Positions 44,218 to 52,554 of a DNA stretch of 64,000 nucleotides are shown piece by piece. The stretch's first letter is position 1; each line of letters begins with the position of its first letter. Below the pieces are notes generated by a model, which was not told the origin of the DNA, did not search any database, and worked only from the letters and a program-made list of their open reading frames with translations. The DNA lies in the NCBI RefSeq assembly GCF_018128965.1, contig NZ_JAAEDH010000006.1, positions 108,024 through 172,023 on the forward strand. Direction: 5' to 3'. Both the position numbers and the translations under genes were made by a program. This stretch comes from Plastoroseomonas arctica (lineage in GTDB: Bacteria; Pseudomonadota; Alphaproteobacteria; Acetobacterales; Acetobacteraceae).

Positions 44218-45468
44218 TTGTCCCTGCCTCCTGCCCGCCGCGCGCCATGGTTCGCGTGGCTTCCCGTTCTTTTCGGCCTGATCGGTCTTGCCTCGCCCGC
44301 GCGCGCCACGGACGCGGTGTCCGAATGGGCCGCGGTGGTGGACCGGTTCGATCATGGTGACATGAGCCGCTACACCATCTCCATCATGTTCCCCGCGATG
44401 CATGACGCGCTCAACGCCATCCAGCCGCGCTATGCGCGCTGGAACCCGGCCGCGCCCGACGAGCCGCGCGGCGCCGGCGCATCGCCCGAAGCCGCGGTCG
44501 CCGCCGTGGCGGAGACGGTGCTGGCGGGTCTCGCGGAAGGCAGCGTGGCGGAGCGCGCGGCGCTGCTCGCCACCGCGCTCGCCCGGGTGCCGGCGGGCGA
44601 TGCGCGCGAGCGGGGCCTGGCCCTCGGGCGCAGCATCGCGCTCGCCGCGCTGCGCCGGCGGGAGGCGGATGGCTTTGCGCCCTTCGTGCAATTCTCCTCG
44701 GCGACGCGGCCGGGGCGCTGGCGCCCGACGCCGCCGTTGTTCGGCCAGGACGTGGTGCCGACCAGCACGCCGCTGCTGTTCTCCCCCATGGCCGCCGCCG
44801 CGCTGACCCCGCCGCCGCCGCCGCTGGGCAGCCCGGTCTATCTGCGCGATGTCGAGGAGGTTCGCCGGGTCGGCGGCCGCGCCAATGCGGAGCGCAGCGC
44901 GGCTGAGGCGGCCTCGGCGGCGTTCTGGGCCCAGCAGGTCTCCCATCGCGGCTTCGTCGACGCCGTGGTCGCGCTGCTGGATGCGCGCCCCGCACCCGAT
45001 GGGCTGTGGGGCACCGCACGCGGGCTCGCGCTGCTCTCGATCGGGATGGATGATGTCGGCGTCATCATCTGGCAGGCGAAGGAGCGCTACAGCGTCTGGC
45101 GGCCGGTGACCGCGCTGCAGGAGGGCGGCTTCGGCGTCGCTCCCGACCCGGAGTGGATGCCGCTGGTGACGACGCCGGCGTTTCCCGAGTACCCTTCCGG
45201 CCACGCAGCGGATTGCGCCTTCGGCGGTGCGCTGCTGACCGCGCTGTTCGGCGACGGCGTGCCCTTCACCTACCGCTCGCTGGGCACGCGCGCGATCCTG
45301 TCGCAGCGCTTTGCGTCCTTCCGTGCGGCCGCGGCGGATTGCTCGGCCTCACGCATCTGGGGCGGGGTGCATTTCCGCCACACCGAGGAGGTGTCGGAGG
45401 CGATCGGCGCGGCGATCGCGCGCGAGGCGCTGCGGCATCTGCAGCCGGTGGGCGGGCGCGGCCGCTGA
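44218..45468 (+). CDS. Vanadium-dependent haloperoxidase/PAP2-type exported enzyme
   Basis: 416 residues from TTG 44218 with a signal peptide ending near SPARA. The complete vanadate/phosphate-binding set is present: K288-x6-R295-P (KERYSVWRP), P326SGH329 (EYPSGHA), and R379-x5-H385 (SRIWGGVH). Spacing is that of vanadium haloperoxidases and their bacterial relatives, as well as acid phosphatases with the same fold. Peripheral residues that would confirm halide oxidation are not decided by reading alone. Expected to be periplasmic. Confidence 0.8.
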   Translation: MSLPPARRAPWFAWLPVLFGLIGLASPARATDAVSEWAAVVDRFDHGDMSRYTISIMFPAMHDALNAIQPRYARWNPAAPDEPRGAGASPEAAVAAVAETVLAGLAEGSVAERAALLATALARVPAGDARERGLALGRSIALAALRRREADGFAPFVQFSSATRPGRWRPTPPLFGQDVVPTSTPLLFSPMAAAALTPPPPPLGSPVYLRDVEEVRRVGGRANAERSAAEAASAAFWAQQVSHRGFVDAVVALLDARPAPDGLWGTARGLALLSIGMDDVGVIIWQAKERYSVWRPVTALQEGGFGVAPDPEWMPLVTTPAFPEYPSGHAADCAFGGALLTALFGDGVPFTYRSLGTRAILSQRFASFRAAAADCSASRIWGGVHFRHTEEVSEAIGAAIAREALRHLQPVGGRGR

Positions 45469-45475
45469 GGCTGAG

Positions 45476-45964
45476 CTAAGGGGCGTAGAAGCCGTAGATC
45501 GCCGCGTAGCGCATCCGCGCCACTTCGCCTGACGTGCAGGCGCCGGGGGGTGGGGCGCCACCCACCGTGTCGAAGCGGCGGATGAAGCCCACGCCGCGCA
45601 GCTGCCCCGGCGTCTGGTCGGGCGTGGCGCGCAGCAGCAGCCAGGGGATGGCGCCGGCCACGGGCGCAGGCGCAGAGCCGGCCACCACGCCGGTCACGCG
45701 CGAGCCATCGGCGAGCACCCAGTGCGGCCCCGCACCGTGGGTCCCGAGTTGGCGGCCATTGCCTTCGAACAACGCCGCCTCCGGTGCCTGGAACACCCAG
45801 ACCGGCCGGCCCTCGCGCGCCTGGCAGGCGTAGATCTGCACGCCGTCGGCGCCGAGGTCGAAGAGATGCGCGCTGCCCGCCGGCGGCGCCACCTGCGCGA
45901 TGGCGAGGCTGGCGGCGAGGGCCAGCGGCACCGCGCCGAGGATCGATCCAAGCGCGTGCCGCAT
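45476..45964 (-). CDS. DUF3455 secreted protein
   Basis: 162 residues. Signal peptide (LGSILGAVPLALAASLAIAQ) then a DUF3455 domain: GADGVQIYACQA, WVFQAPEAALF, THGAGPHWVLADGS and the C-terminal GFIRRFDTVGGAPPPG ... YGFYAP. Family function unknown; it is common in proteobacteria and fungi. Two Cys could pair. It ends 8 bp from the convergent haloperoxidase-type gene. Confidence 0.88.
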   Translation of the reverse strand: MRHALGSILGAVPLALAASLAIAQVAPPAGSAHLFDLGADGVQIYACQAREGRPVWVFQAPEAALFEGNGRQLGTHGAGPHWVLADGSRVTGVVAGSAPAPVAGAIPWLLLRATPDQTPGQLRGVGFIRRFDTVGGAPPPGACTSGEVARMRYAAIYGFYAP

Positions 45965-45982
45965 GGCTTTAAGCTCCCGTCG

Positions 45983-46741
45983 TCAGGCCTTGGCTTCCTT
46001 CACCGCCGCCTTGGCGGCCGCGACCATCAGCCCGACCTCGTTGGCGATGGTGACGAGCTTGAAGCCCTTCTTGATCATGCGGTTCGCGTAAGCCGCGGTG
46101 CCGTTGTGCAGCCCCGCGGAGATGCCGCGTGACGCGCATGCGGCGAGCAGCTTGTCGTAGATCTCGAGGATGAAGGGGTCCTCGACGTCGAGCTTCGGCT
46201 CCTTGCCATAGGAGAAGCTGAGGTCGGACGGGCCGACATAGATGCCGTCGATGCCGGGGACGTCGAGAATGGCGTCGATGTTCTCGATCGCCTGCTTGGT
46301 CTCGATCATCGGGATGACCAGGATCTCGTCATTGGCGGTCTTCTGGTAGCCGCCGGACGAGCCATAGGCACCGGCGCGGATCGGGCCGTTGGAGCGCGTG
46401 CCGGCCGGCGGGTACTTGGAATACTGCACCAGCGCGCGGGCTTCCTCGGGTGTGTTCACCATCGGGCAGATGACACCGTAGGCACCCGCGTCGAGCACCT
46501 TGCCGATGATGCCCGGCTCGTTCCACGGCACGCGCACCATGGGCGTGACGCCGGAGGGCTGCATGCCCTGGAAGCAGGCCACGCAGGAGAGGTAGTCCTG
46601 CACGCCGTGCTGCATGTCGACCGTGACGGAATCCCAGCCGCACTGGCTGTACATCTCGGCGGAGAAGGCGGAGGGGATGGCGAGCCACCCGTTCACCACG
46701 GCCTTGCCGGATTTCCAGGCTTCCTTGACCTTGTTTGCCAC
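45983..46741 (-). CDS. HpcH/HpaI-type aldolase
   Basis: 252 residues from GTG 46741 with GAGGGG upstream. The class-II pyruvate aldolase fold: GWLAIPSAFSAEMYSQCGWD, VDMQHGVQDYLSCVACFQG (with acidic metal ligand region), VIPMIETKQAIENIDAIL and GIDGIYVGPSDLSFSYG. It cleaves or forms 4-hydroxy-2-oxo-acids using divalent metal. It is divergent from the amidinotransferase-fold gene. Confidence 0.92.
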   Translation of the reverse strand: MANKVKEAWKSGKAVVNGWLAIPSAFSAEMYSQCGWDSVTVDMQHGVQDYLSCVACFQGMQPSGVTPMVRVPWNEPGIIGKVLDAGAYGVICPMVNTPEEARALVQYSKYPPAGTRSNGPIRAGAYGSSGGYQKTANDEILVIPMIETKQAIENIDAILDVPGIDGIYVGPSDLSFSYGKEPKLDVEDPFILEIYDKLLAACASRGISAGLHNGTAAYANRMIKKGFKLVTIANEVGLMVAAAKAAVKEAKA

Positions 46742-46852
46742 GTGTTTTTCCCCTCGGGTGTTCTTGGATGTCGCGCGACGCTAGGCCGCGTGCCGAACAG
46801 CGTCAAACACGCGGACTTTACGCAACGGGGCCTTCGCGGCAGGGTCGTGCGC

Positions 46853-47716
46853 ATGGCGGATTGGGCGGTCGCTTCGGAAACCGGCGTGCTGACGGACGTG
46901 CTGCTCTGCGCGCCGGACCATTATCGCTGGCTGCCGACCAACGCCATCGCGCGCCGCACCCTGGCGGAAACACGCCAGGTGCCGACCGCCGCACAGCTTG
47001 CCGCGCAGCATGGCGAGCTGACCGCCGCGCTGGAACAATGCGGCGTCAGGCCGCACTGGCTGCGCCCGGCGCCCCACCTGCCCTACATGGTCTACACGCG
47101 CGACCAATCCGTGATGACGCCTTGGGGCCCGGTGCTGTGCCAGTTGGAGCGGCCGCAGCGGCGCGGCGAGTACGCGGCGCTGCTGGACTTCCACGCCGGC
47201 GGCTTCTGGCGCCTGGCGAGCGCCGGCACGCTTGAAGGCGGTGACATCCACATCCTCCGCCCGGGCCTCGCCGTGGTCGGCGCCTCGGGCGGGCGAACCG
47301 ATGATGCGGGCGCGGAAGAGTTCGCCGGCTGGCTGCGCGAGCAGGGCTGGGAGGTGCGGGTCGAGACCTTCGACGAACATTTTCTGCATCTCGACGTGCT
47401 GTTCTGCATGGCCGCCGATGGGATCGCCGTCGCCTGCCGCGACGTGCTGGATCCTGGTTTTTTGGCCTGGCTCGCGGCGCATGGCATACGCTGCCTCGAT
47501 GTGCCGTACCGCGAGGCGATGGCGCTCGGGTGCAACATCCTTGCCCTTGGCGAGGGTCGGGTGATTTCGGCGCGCGAGAGCACGCGCCTGAACGCCGCGC
47601 TGCGCGCCGAGGGCTTGACGGTGCTCGACCCCACGCTCGGCCTGTTCGCGCAGGGCGGCGGCGGGCCGCATTGCCTCACCGGGCCGCTGCGCCGTTTGGA
47701 AAGGATTGTTGGGTGA
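46853..47716 (+). CDS. Amidinotransferase-fold guanidino hydrolase (DDAH/arginine deiminase-like)
   Basis: 287 residues from ATG 46853. Catalytic elements of the family: TRD (Asp84), LEGGD (128-131), FLHLD (His179) and GGGPHCLTGP (Cys274). Together they fit enzymes that hydrolyse methylated arginines or arginine to citrulline; substrate between the two is not decided. Its stop overlaps the next start (GTGA), coupling it to an FAD dehydrogenase. Confidence 0.85.
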   Translation: MADWAVASETGVLTDVLLCAPDHYRWLPTNAIARRTLAETRQVPTAAQLAAQHGELTAALEQCGVRPHWLRPAPHLPYMVYTRDQSVMTPWGPVLCQLERPQRRGEYAALLDFHAGGFWRLASAGTLEGGDIHILRPGLAVVGASGGRTDDAGAEEFAGWLREQGWEVRVETFDEHFLHLDVLFCMAADGIAVACRDVLDPGFLAWLAAHGIRCLDVPYREAMALGCNILALGEGRVISARESTRLNAALRAEGLTVLDPTLGLFAQGGGGPHCLTGPLRRLERIVG

Positions 47717-49107
47717 ACAGCATCACGCCGCGCCCCGTCGATACCGTGATCTCGGCGGCCCGCGACTTCCTCGGCGATCGCATCAGCACGAACAACGCGC
47801 TGCGCGAACAGCACAGCCGCGGCGAGGACACCACCACGCCGACGCTGCCCGATGCCGTGGCCTTCGTCGCCACCACCGAGGAGGTCAGCCGACTGCTGAC
47901 GCTGTGCCACGCCCACGGCGTGCCGGTGACTGCCTTCGGCGCCGGGACTTCCCTCGAAGGCCATGTGAACCCCGTGCGCGCGGGCATCTCGCTCGATCTC
48001 AGCCGGATGACCGCCGTGCTGGAAGTCAATGCCGAGGACATGGATTGCCTGATCGAGCCGGGCGTGACGCGCCAGCAGCTCAATGACCACCTCCGCGACC
48101 AGGGGCTGTTCTTCCCGGTCGATCCGGGCAGCGTCTGCACCATCGGCGGCATGTGCGCGACGCGCGCATCGGGGACCAATGCGGTGCGCTACGGCACCAT
48201 CCGGGAGAATGTGCTGGGCCTCGAAGTGGTGCTCGCCGATGGGCGGGTCATTGATACGGGCGGGCGCACGCGCAAGGCGGCCAACGGGTATGATCTGACG
48301 CGGCTGATGATCGGGTCCGAAGGGACGCTCGGGATCATCACGAAAGTGCGGCTGCGCTTGCACGGCATTCCCGAGGCGACCAGTGCCGCCGTGTGCCAGT
48401 TCCCCACGCTGGCCGCGTGTGTGGAGACGGTGATCACCACGCTGCTGAGCGGCATTCCCATGGCACGCATCGAGCTGCTGGACGAGGTGCAGATGGGCGC
48501 CTGCATCGCCTATTCGAAGCTCGAAGGTTTTTCCCCCACGCCGACCCTGTTCCTCGAATTTCACGGCACGCCCGCCAGCGTCGAGGAACAGGCGCGCGCG
48601 GTGGAAGCGATCGCCGCCGATTGCGGCGGCACGGGCTTCGCCTGGGCTACCGATGAGCAGGCCCGCAAGAAATTGTGGCAGGCGAGGCACGACGCCTATT
48701 GGGCGGCGATCGCCATGCGCCCCGGCGCGCGAGGGATCGCGACCGATGTCTGCGTGCCGATCTCGCGCCTGGCCGAGGCGCTGCTGGGTGCCAAGGAGGA
48801 TATCGAGGCCTCCGGCCTGATCGCGCCGATCGTGGGCCATGTCGGCGACGGCAATTTCCACACGGTCATCCTGGTGGACCCGAACGACCCGCAGGAATTC
48901 GAGCGCGCCTGGGCGCTGGACAAGGCCATCGTCGCGCGCGGCCTGGCGCTCGGCGGCACCTGCTCCGGCGAACACGGCGTCGGCTTGGGCAAGCGCGAGT
49001 TCCTCGAACAGGAGCATGGCGCCGAGGCGCTGGCGGTGATGCGCGGCATCAAAGCGAGCCTCGACCCGAAGGGCATCCTCAACCCGGGGAAGATGTTCCG
49101 GAACTGA
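47713..49107 (+). CDS. FAD-linked D-lactate/glycolate-type dehydrogenase
   Basis: 464 residues from GTG 47713. PCMH FAD-binding FGAGTSLEGHVNPVRAGISL and DPGSVCTIGGMCATRASG, plus the C-terminal GTCSGEHGVGLGKREFLEQ, match the D-lactate dehydrogenase/GlcD group. It oxidises 2-hydroxy acids and feeds electrons to the respiratory chain. It is coupled to the amidinotransferase-fold gene. Confidence 0.92.
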   Translation: MNSITPRPVDTVISAARDFLGDRISTNNALREQHSRGEDTTTPTLPDAVAFVATTEEVSRLLTLCHAHGVPVTAFGAGTSLEGHVNPVRAGISLDLSRMTAVLEVNAEDMDCLIEPGVTRQQLNDHLRDQGLFFPVDPGSVCTIGGMCATRASGTNAVRYGTIRENVLGLEVVLADGRVIDTGGRTRKAANGYDLTRLMIGSEGTLGIITKVRLRLHGIPEATSAAVCQFPTLAACVETVITTLLSGIPMARIELLDEVQMGACIAYSKLEGFSPTPTLFLEFHGTPASVEEQARAVEAIAADCGGTGFAWATDEQARKKLWQARHDAYWAAIAMRPGARGIATDVCVPISRLAEALLGAKEDIEASGLIAPIVGHVGDGNFHTVILVDPNDPQEFERAWALDKAIVARGLALGGTCSGEHGVGLGKREFLEQEHGAEALAVMRGIKASLDPKGILNPGKMFRN

Positions 49108-49158
49108 TCGTGCTAGCCTCGCTCCAGGCCCGCAAAGAGGCCGAGGAGGAGAGACACC

Positions 49159-50166
49159 ATGCCATCAACCCGTCGCGGCGCGCTTGGCGCCGCAGCCGGA
49201 CTGCTTGCGCTGACATCCGCCGCGCGTGCGCAGCCGGTGGAGCGCTACCCCGATCCCGCCGTAATAACGCTCGACCCGTCCTTCAACCGCTACCGCATCG
49301 GGCTCGCGAGCGTGGAGCGGCTGTGGACCGGGGCGCGCTGGAGCGAGGGGCCGGCCTGGTTCGGCGACCAGCGCTGCCTCATCTGGTCCGACATCCCCAA
49401 CAACCGCCTGCTGCGCTGGTCCGAGGCGACCAACCGCGTCGACGTGTTCCGCAACCCGGCGAACAATGCCAACGGCAATACGCGCGACCGCCAGGGCCGC
49501 CTGATCACCTGCGAGCACCTCACGCGCCGCGTGACGCGCACGGAGTATGATGGCTCCATCACCGTCATCGCCGACCGCTTCGACGGCAAGCGGCTAAACA
49601 GCCCCAATGACGTGGTGGTGTCCTCCGATGGCAGCATCTGGTTCACCGATCCGCCCTTCGGCATCCTCGGCTTCTACGAGGGCGAGATGGCGACGCCGGA
49701 ACTGCCCACGAACATCTATCGCGTCGATGGCCGCACCGGGCAGATAACCGTCGCGACCGGCGATATCGGGCGACCGAACGGCCTGGCCTTCAGCCCCGAC
49801 GAGACGAAGCTCTATGTGGTGGAAGCGGCTGCGACGCCGCGCGTCATCCGCGTGCTCGACGTGGATCTCGCGAGCGGCCGCCTATCCAACAATCGCGTCT
49901 TCTTCCAGTGCCGCGACGGCGAGACGCCGGACGGGTTCCGCGTCGATGTGGATGGCAATCTCTGGTGCGGCTGGGGCATGGGCACCGCGGAATTGGATGG
50001 CGTGCGCATCCTCAACAAGGATGGCGGGGCGATCGGGCATATCCGCCTGCCGGAGCGCTGCGCGAACCTCGCCTTCGGCGGACGGTTCCGCAACCGTCTG
50101 TTCATGCCAGCGAGCAAGTCGCTTTATGCGGTATATGTGAATACGCAGGGGGTGACGGGTGGGTAA
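49159..50166 (+). CDS. SMP-30/gluconolactonase-like, exported
   Basis: 335 residues. Possible Tat/Sec signal STRRGALGAAAGLLALTSA ending ARAQP. Then a six-bladed propeller: WSEGPAWFGDQRCLIWSDIP, LNSPNDVVVSSDGSIWFTDP, GRPNGLAFSPDETKLYVV, and PDGFRVDVDGNLWC carry the Ca-binding and catalytic acids of the SMP-30 family. It hydrolyses lactones. GAGGAGGAG precedes the ATG. A paralogue lies convergently at 50319. Confidence 0.88.
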   Translation: MPSTRRGALGAAAGLLALTSAARAQPVERYPDPAVITLDPSFNRYRIGLASVERLWTGARWSEGPAWFGDQRCLIWSDIPNNRLLRWSEATNRVDVFRNPANNANGNTRDRQGRLITCEHLTRRVTRTEYDGSITVIADRFDGKRLNSPNDVVVSSDGSIWFTDPPFGILGFYEGEMATPELPTNIYRVDGRTGQITVATGDIGRPNGLAFSPDETKLYVVEAAATPRVIRVLDVDLASGRLSNNRVFFQCRDGETPDGFRVDVDGNLWCGWGMGTAELDGVRILNKDGGAIGHIRLPERCANLAFGGRFRNRLFMPASKSLYAVYVNTQGVTGG

Positions 50167-50170
50167 GAAA

Positions 50171-50233
50171 GACTGGGGGAAAAGAATTTCCCGTCGAACG
50201 TATACGTTCGACCCCCAATCTTTCATTTTTATC
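50171..50233 (+). terminator. Repeat-family terminator interrupted by a 20-bp palindrome
   Basis: GACTGGGGGAAAAGAATTTCCC begins an ordinary copy of the hairpin, and CCCCAATCTTTCATTTTTATC ends it. Between them is the perfect 20-bp palindrome GTCGAACGTATACGTTCGAC (50193-50212). The outer TGGGGG/CCCCCA pairing survives, now with a second stem-loop inside. The T-rich end suits termination of the plus-strand lactonase. An AT-rich spacer follows to the oppositely directed hairpin at 50268. Confidence 0.65.
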
Positions 50234-50267
50234 TGTTGGGTGCTGGCTGCGCAGAGAGCACCAATAC

Positions 50268-50320
50268 ATCAAAAATAAAAGATGGGGGTTTGGGGGAATT
50301 CATTCCCCCATGCTTTCTTC
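50268..50320 (-). terminator. Repeat-family terminator for the minus-strand lactonase
   Basis: TGGGGGAAT (50291-50299) pairs with ATTCCCCCA (50302-50310), ending ATGCTTTCTTC at the stop of the minus-strand gene. Read leftward, a second G tract and then CTTTTATTTTT follow. With the previous element it forms a back-to-back terminator pair for two convergent lactonase genes. Confidence 0.7.
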
Positions 50321-51227
50321 AAGGCGCCGGAACCTCCGCAGCCAAAACACTTCCCGACTGACTCTCCGTGATCAGCAGCGTCGTCCCATCCGGCGCGAAG
50401 CAGCAATTTGTGGGCGTCCTTCCGAACGCCGTGCAGTCGATGACGAACTTCGCCACGCCGTGTGCGTCAACGCCCCAAACCAGCCCATGGCCTGGGTTCG
50501 CGATGAACAGCCGGTCATGGCCATCGACGGCCATTCCGTCGGGGCCGGAGATGCCCGCGGGAATGCGGAAGAACAGGTTCGCCTTGCCGATCTGCGCATC
50601 CGGGCGCAGCGGAAAGCGCCAGATCTCGCAAGACCGCGTCATCGCCACGTAGGCGTGCGTCTCGGCGCGGTTCAACGCCACCCCGTTCGGGCTCGGCCCG
50701 TTGCGGATCAGCGTGTCGATGCGGCCATCCGGGTGCAGGCGCAGCACGCGCCCGGTCGGGTCCTGCAGGCCGGTCTGGCCCTGGTCTGTGAACAGCACCG
50801 CACCGTCGCGCGCATAGGTGCAGTCGTTGAGGCCACGAAAGCCTTCGCTCAGCAGCGTCTCCAGCAACGGCGCGATCGCACCCGTGGCGGGGTCGAGCGT
50901 GAGCAGCCCGTGGCGATAGTCGGCGATGGTGAGCGCGCCGCCTGGCGCGAGCGCCAACCCGTTCGGCCAGCCATCATACTCGGCAAGCACCTGCCACGAG
51001 GTCGGGCCACCGATGATGAAAATACGTCCATTCGGAATGTCGGTGACGAGCAGCCGCCCCGCCGCGTCGAAGCACGGGCCTTCGAGGAAACTGTCGATCG
51101 CCTGGCCATTGCGGTTGGCCGCACTCCAGCTGGTGTGGCGCGGCGTGCGAAACTGCTGCGGCAGCGAAGAAAACAGCCGGGCGGTGATCGTGACAGGAGC
51201 GGGGAAGTGCATGCGGGGACACTGCAT
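50319..51227 (-). CDS. SMP-30/gluconolactonase-like, cytoplasmic
   Basis: 302 residues from ATG 51227 (a second ATG at 51212 is possible). No signal peptide. SMP-30 motifs: FLEGPCFDAAGRLLVTDIP, WPNGLALAPGGALTIADY, GLNDCTYARDGAVLFTDQ and GISGPDGMAVDGHDRLFIAN. Likely a sugar or organic-acid lactonase; distinct in length and sequence from the exported one opposite. The two stop codons face each other over a terminator pair. Confidence 0.88.
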   Translation of the reverse strand: MQCPRMHFPAPVTITARLFSSLPQQFRTPRHTSWSAANRNGQAIDSFLEGPCFDAAGRLLVTDIPNGRIFIIGGPTSWQVLAEYDGWPNGLALAPGGALTIADYRHGLLTLDPATGAIAPLLETLLSEGFRGLNDCTYARDGAVLFTDQGQTGLQDPTGRVLRLHPDGRIDTLIRNGPSPNGVALNRAETHAYVAMTRSCEIWRFPLRPDAQIGKANLFFRIPAGISGPDGMAVDGHDRLFIANPGHGLVWGVDAHGVAKFVIDCTAFGRTPTNCCFAPDGTTLLITESQSGSVLAAEVPAP

Positions 51228-51363
51228 GGGCGGCCGCCAACCGGCAAGGCAGCCGGTTCACGGCTTCGCGAGATGCACATGCCCAGGGCATTCCGTGGTT
51301 CAATGCTTGACGCAACGCAGCACGAACGCGACATGCCGTTGCGTGATCTGGAGACGGGATCGT

Positions 51364-52548
51364 ATGGCGCGCCTTCCGCTTGCTGCCACTGGCGCAGCAA
51401 TCCTTCTGCTTGCGACCCTGGGCGACGCCGCGGCGCAGTTCGGCCCGCAGGGTCCACCGGCCGTGGGCATCGTCACCGCCGACCGGCGGCCGATCACCGA
51501 GACCTCCGAATTCGTGGGCCGCATCGAGGCCATCGAGCGCGTTGTCATCCGCGCCCGCGTCTCCGGCTTCATCCAGGAGATCACCTTTCGCGAGGGGCAG
51601 GAGGTGCAGCGCGGCCAGGTGCTCTATCGGCTCGAACGCGCGCCCTTCGAGGCGGAGCTCGAACGCCAGCAGGCGACGATCGCCTCTGCCCAGGCGAACC
51701 TGGTCAACACCCGCATCAGCCTCGACCGCGCGCGCGAGCTGGTGCGCACCGCGACGGGGACCCAATCCCGCCTCGACGACGCGATCGCCGCCGAGCGCAC
51801 CGGCAACGCGCAGCTGCTCAGCGCCAATGCCGGGCTGCGCGCGGCGCAGATCAACCTCGACTACACGGTCATCACCGCCCCCGTCAGCGGGCGCATCGGA
51901 CGGACCAACTACACCGAGGGCAACGTCGTGGGCCTCGATGCCGGGGCACTCGCGACCATTGTCAGCCAGGACCCGATGCGCGTCGCCTTCGCGATCAGCC
52001 AGCGCCAGGCGCGCGAGCTGCGCAACCGCTTCGAAGGTCGCGGCGGACCCGATGCGGTGCGCGTGCGGGTGCGGCTGACCGATGGCACGGTCTTCCCGCA
52101 GGTTGGCCGCGTGGTGTTCATCGACACCAGCGTCGATCGCAACACCGACACGCTGCTGGTCCGCGCCCTGATCCCCAATCCGGCGCGCGAGGTGAACGGC
52201 CAGCGACCCGATGTCGGCGACCGCGAGCTGGTCGACGGGCAGTTCGTTTCCGTCATGGTCGAGGGCGCGGAGCCGATCCAGGCCATCGCGGTGCCGCGCA
52301 CGGCGGTGCTGCAGGACCAGCAGGGCAGCTACGTCTTCATCCTCGATGGCGAGAACAAGGCGCAGCGGCGCAACGTCACCCTCGGCCGCAGCCCGGGCAA
52401 CACCGCGGTGGTGGAACAAGGCCTCGAAGGCGGCGAACGCGTCGTCGCCGAGGGCGTGCAGCGTGTGCGTCCCGGCCAGCCGGTCAATCCTTCCCCCATG
52501 AGCGCGCCTCCGCCGGCGCCGCCGCCGGGCAACGCGCAGCGAGGCTGA
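51364..52548 (+). CDS. RND efflux periplasmic adaptor (membrane fusion protein)
   Basis: 394 residues from ATG 51364. Sec signal (ATGAAILLLATLGDAAA) without a lipobox. Lipoyl/barrel-sandwich halves around VIRARVSGFIQEITFREGQE and ITAPVSGRIG, the helical hairpin with RARELVRTATGTQSRLDDAI, and a beta-barrel domain. A Pro-rich tail (PSPMSAPPPAPPPG) ends the protein. It connects the pump to an outer-membrane channel not encoded here. The permease starts 6 bp later. Confidence 0.95.
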   Translation: MARLPLAATGAAILLLATLGDAAAQFGPQGPPAVGIVTADRRPITETSEFVGRIEAIERVVIRARVSGFIQEITFREGQEVQRGQVLYRLERAPFEAELERQQATIASAQANLVNTRISLDRARELVRTATGTQSRLDDAIAAERTGNAQLLSANAGLRAAQINLDYTVITAPVSGRIGRTNYTEGNVVGLDAGALATIVSQDPMRVAFAISQRQARELRNRFEGRGGPDAVRVRVRLTDGTVFPQVGRVVFIDTSVDRNTDTLLVRALIPNPAREVNGQRPDVGDRELVDGQFVSVMVEGAEPIQAIAVPRTAVLQDQQGSYVFILDGENKAQRRNVTLGRSPGNTAVVEQGLEGGERVVAEGVQRVRPGQPVNPSPMSAPPPAPPPGNAQRG

Positions 52549-52554
52549 TCGAGC

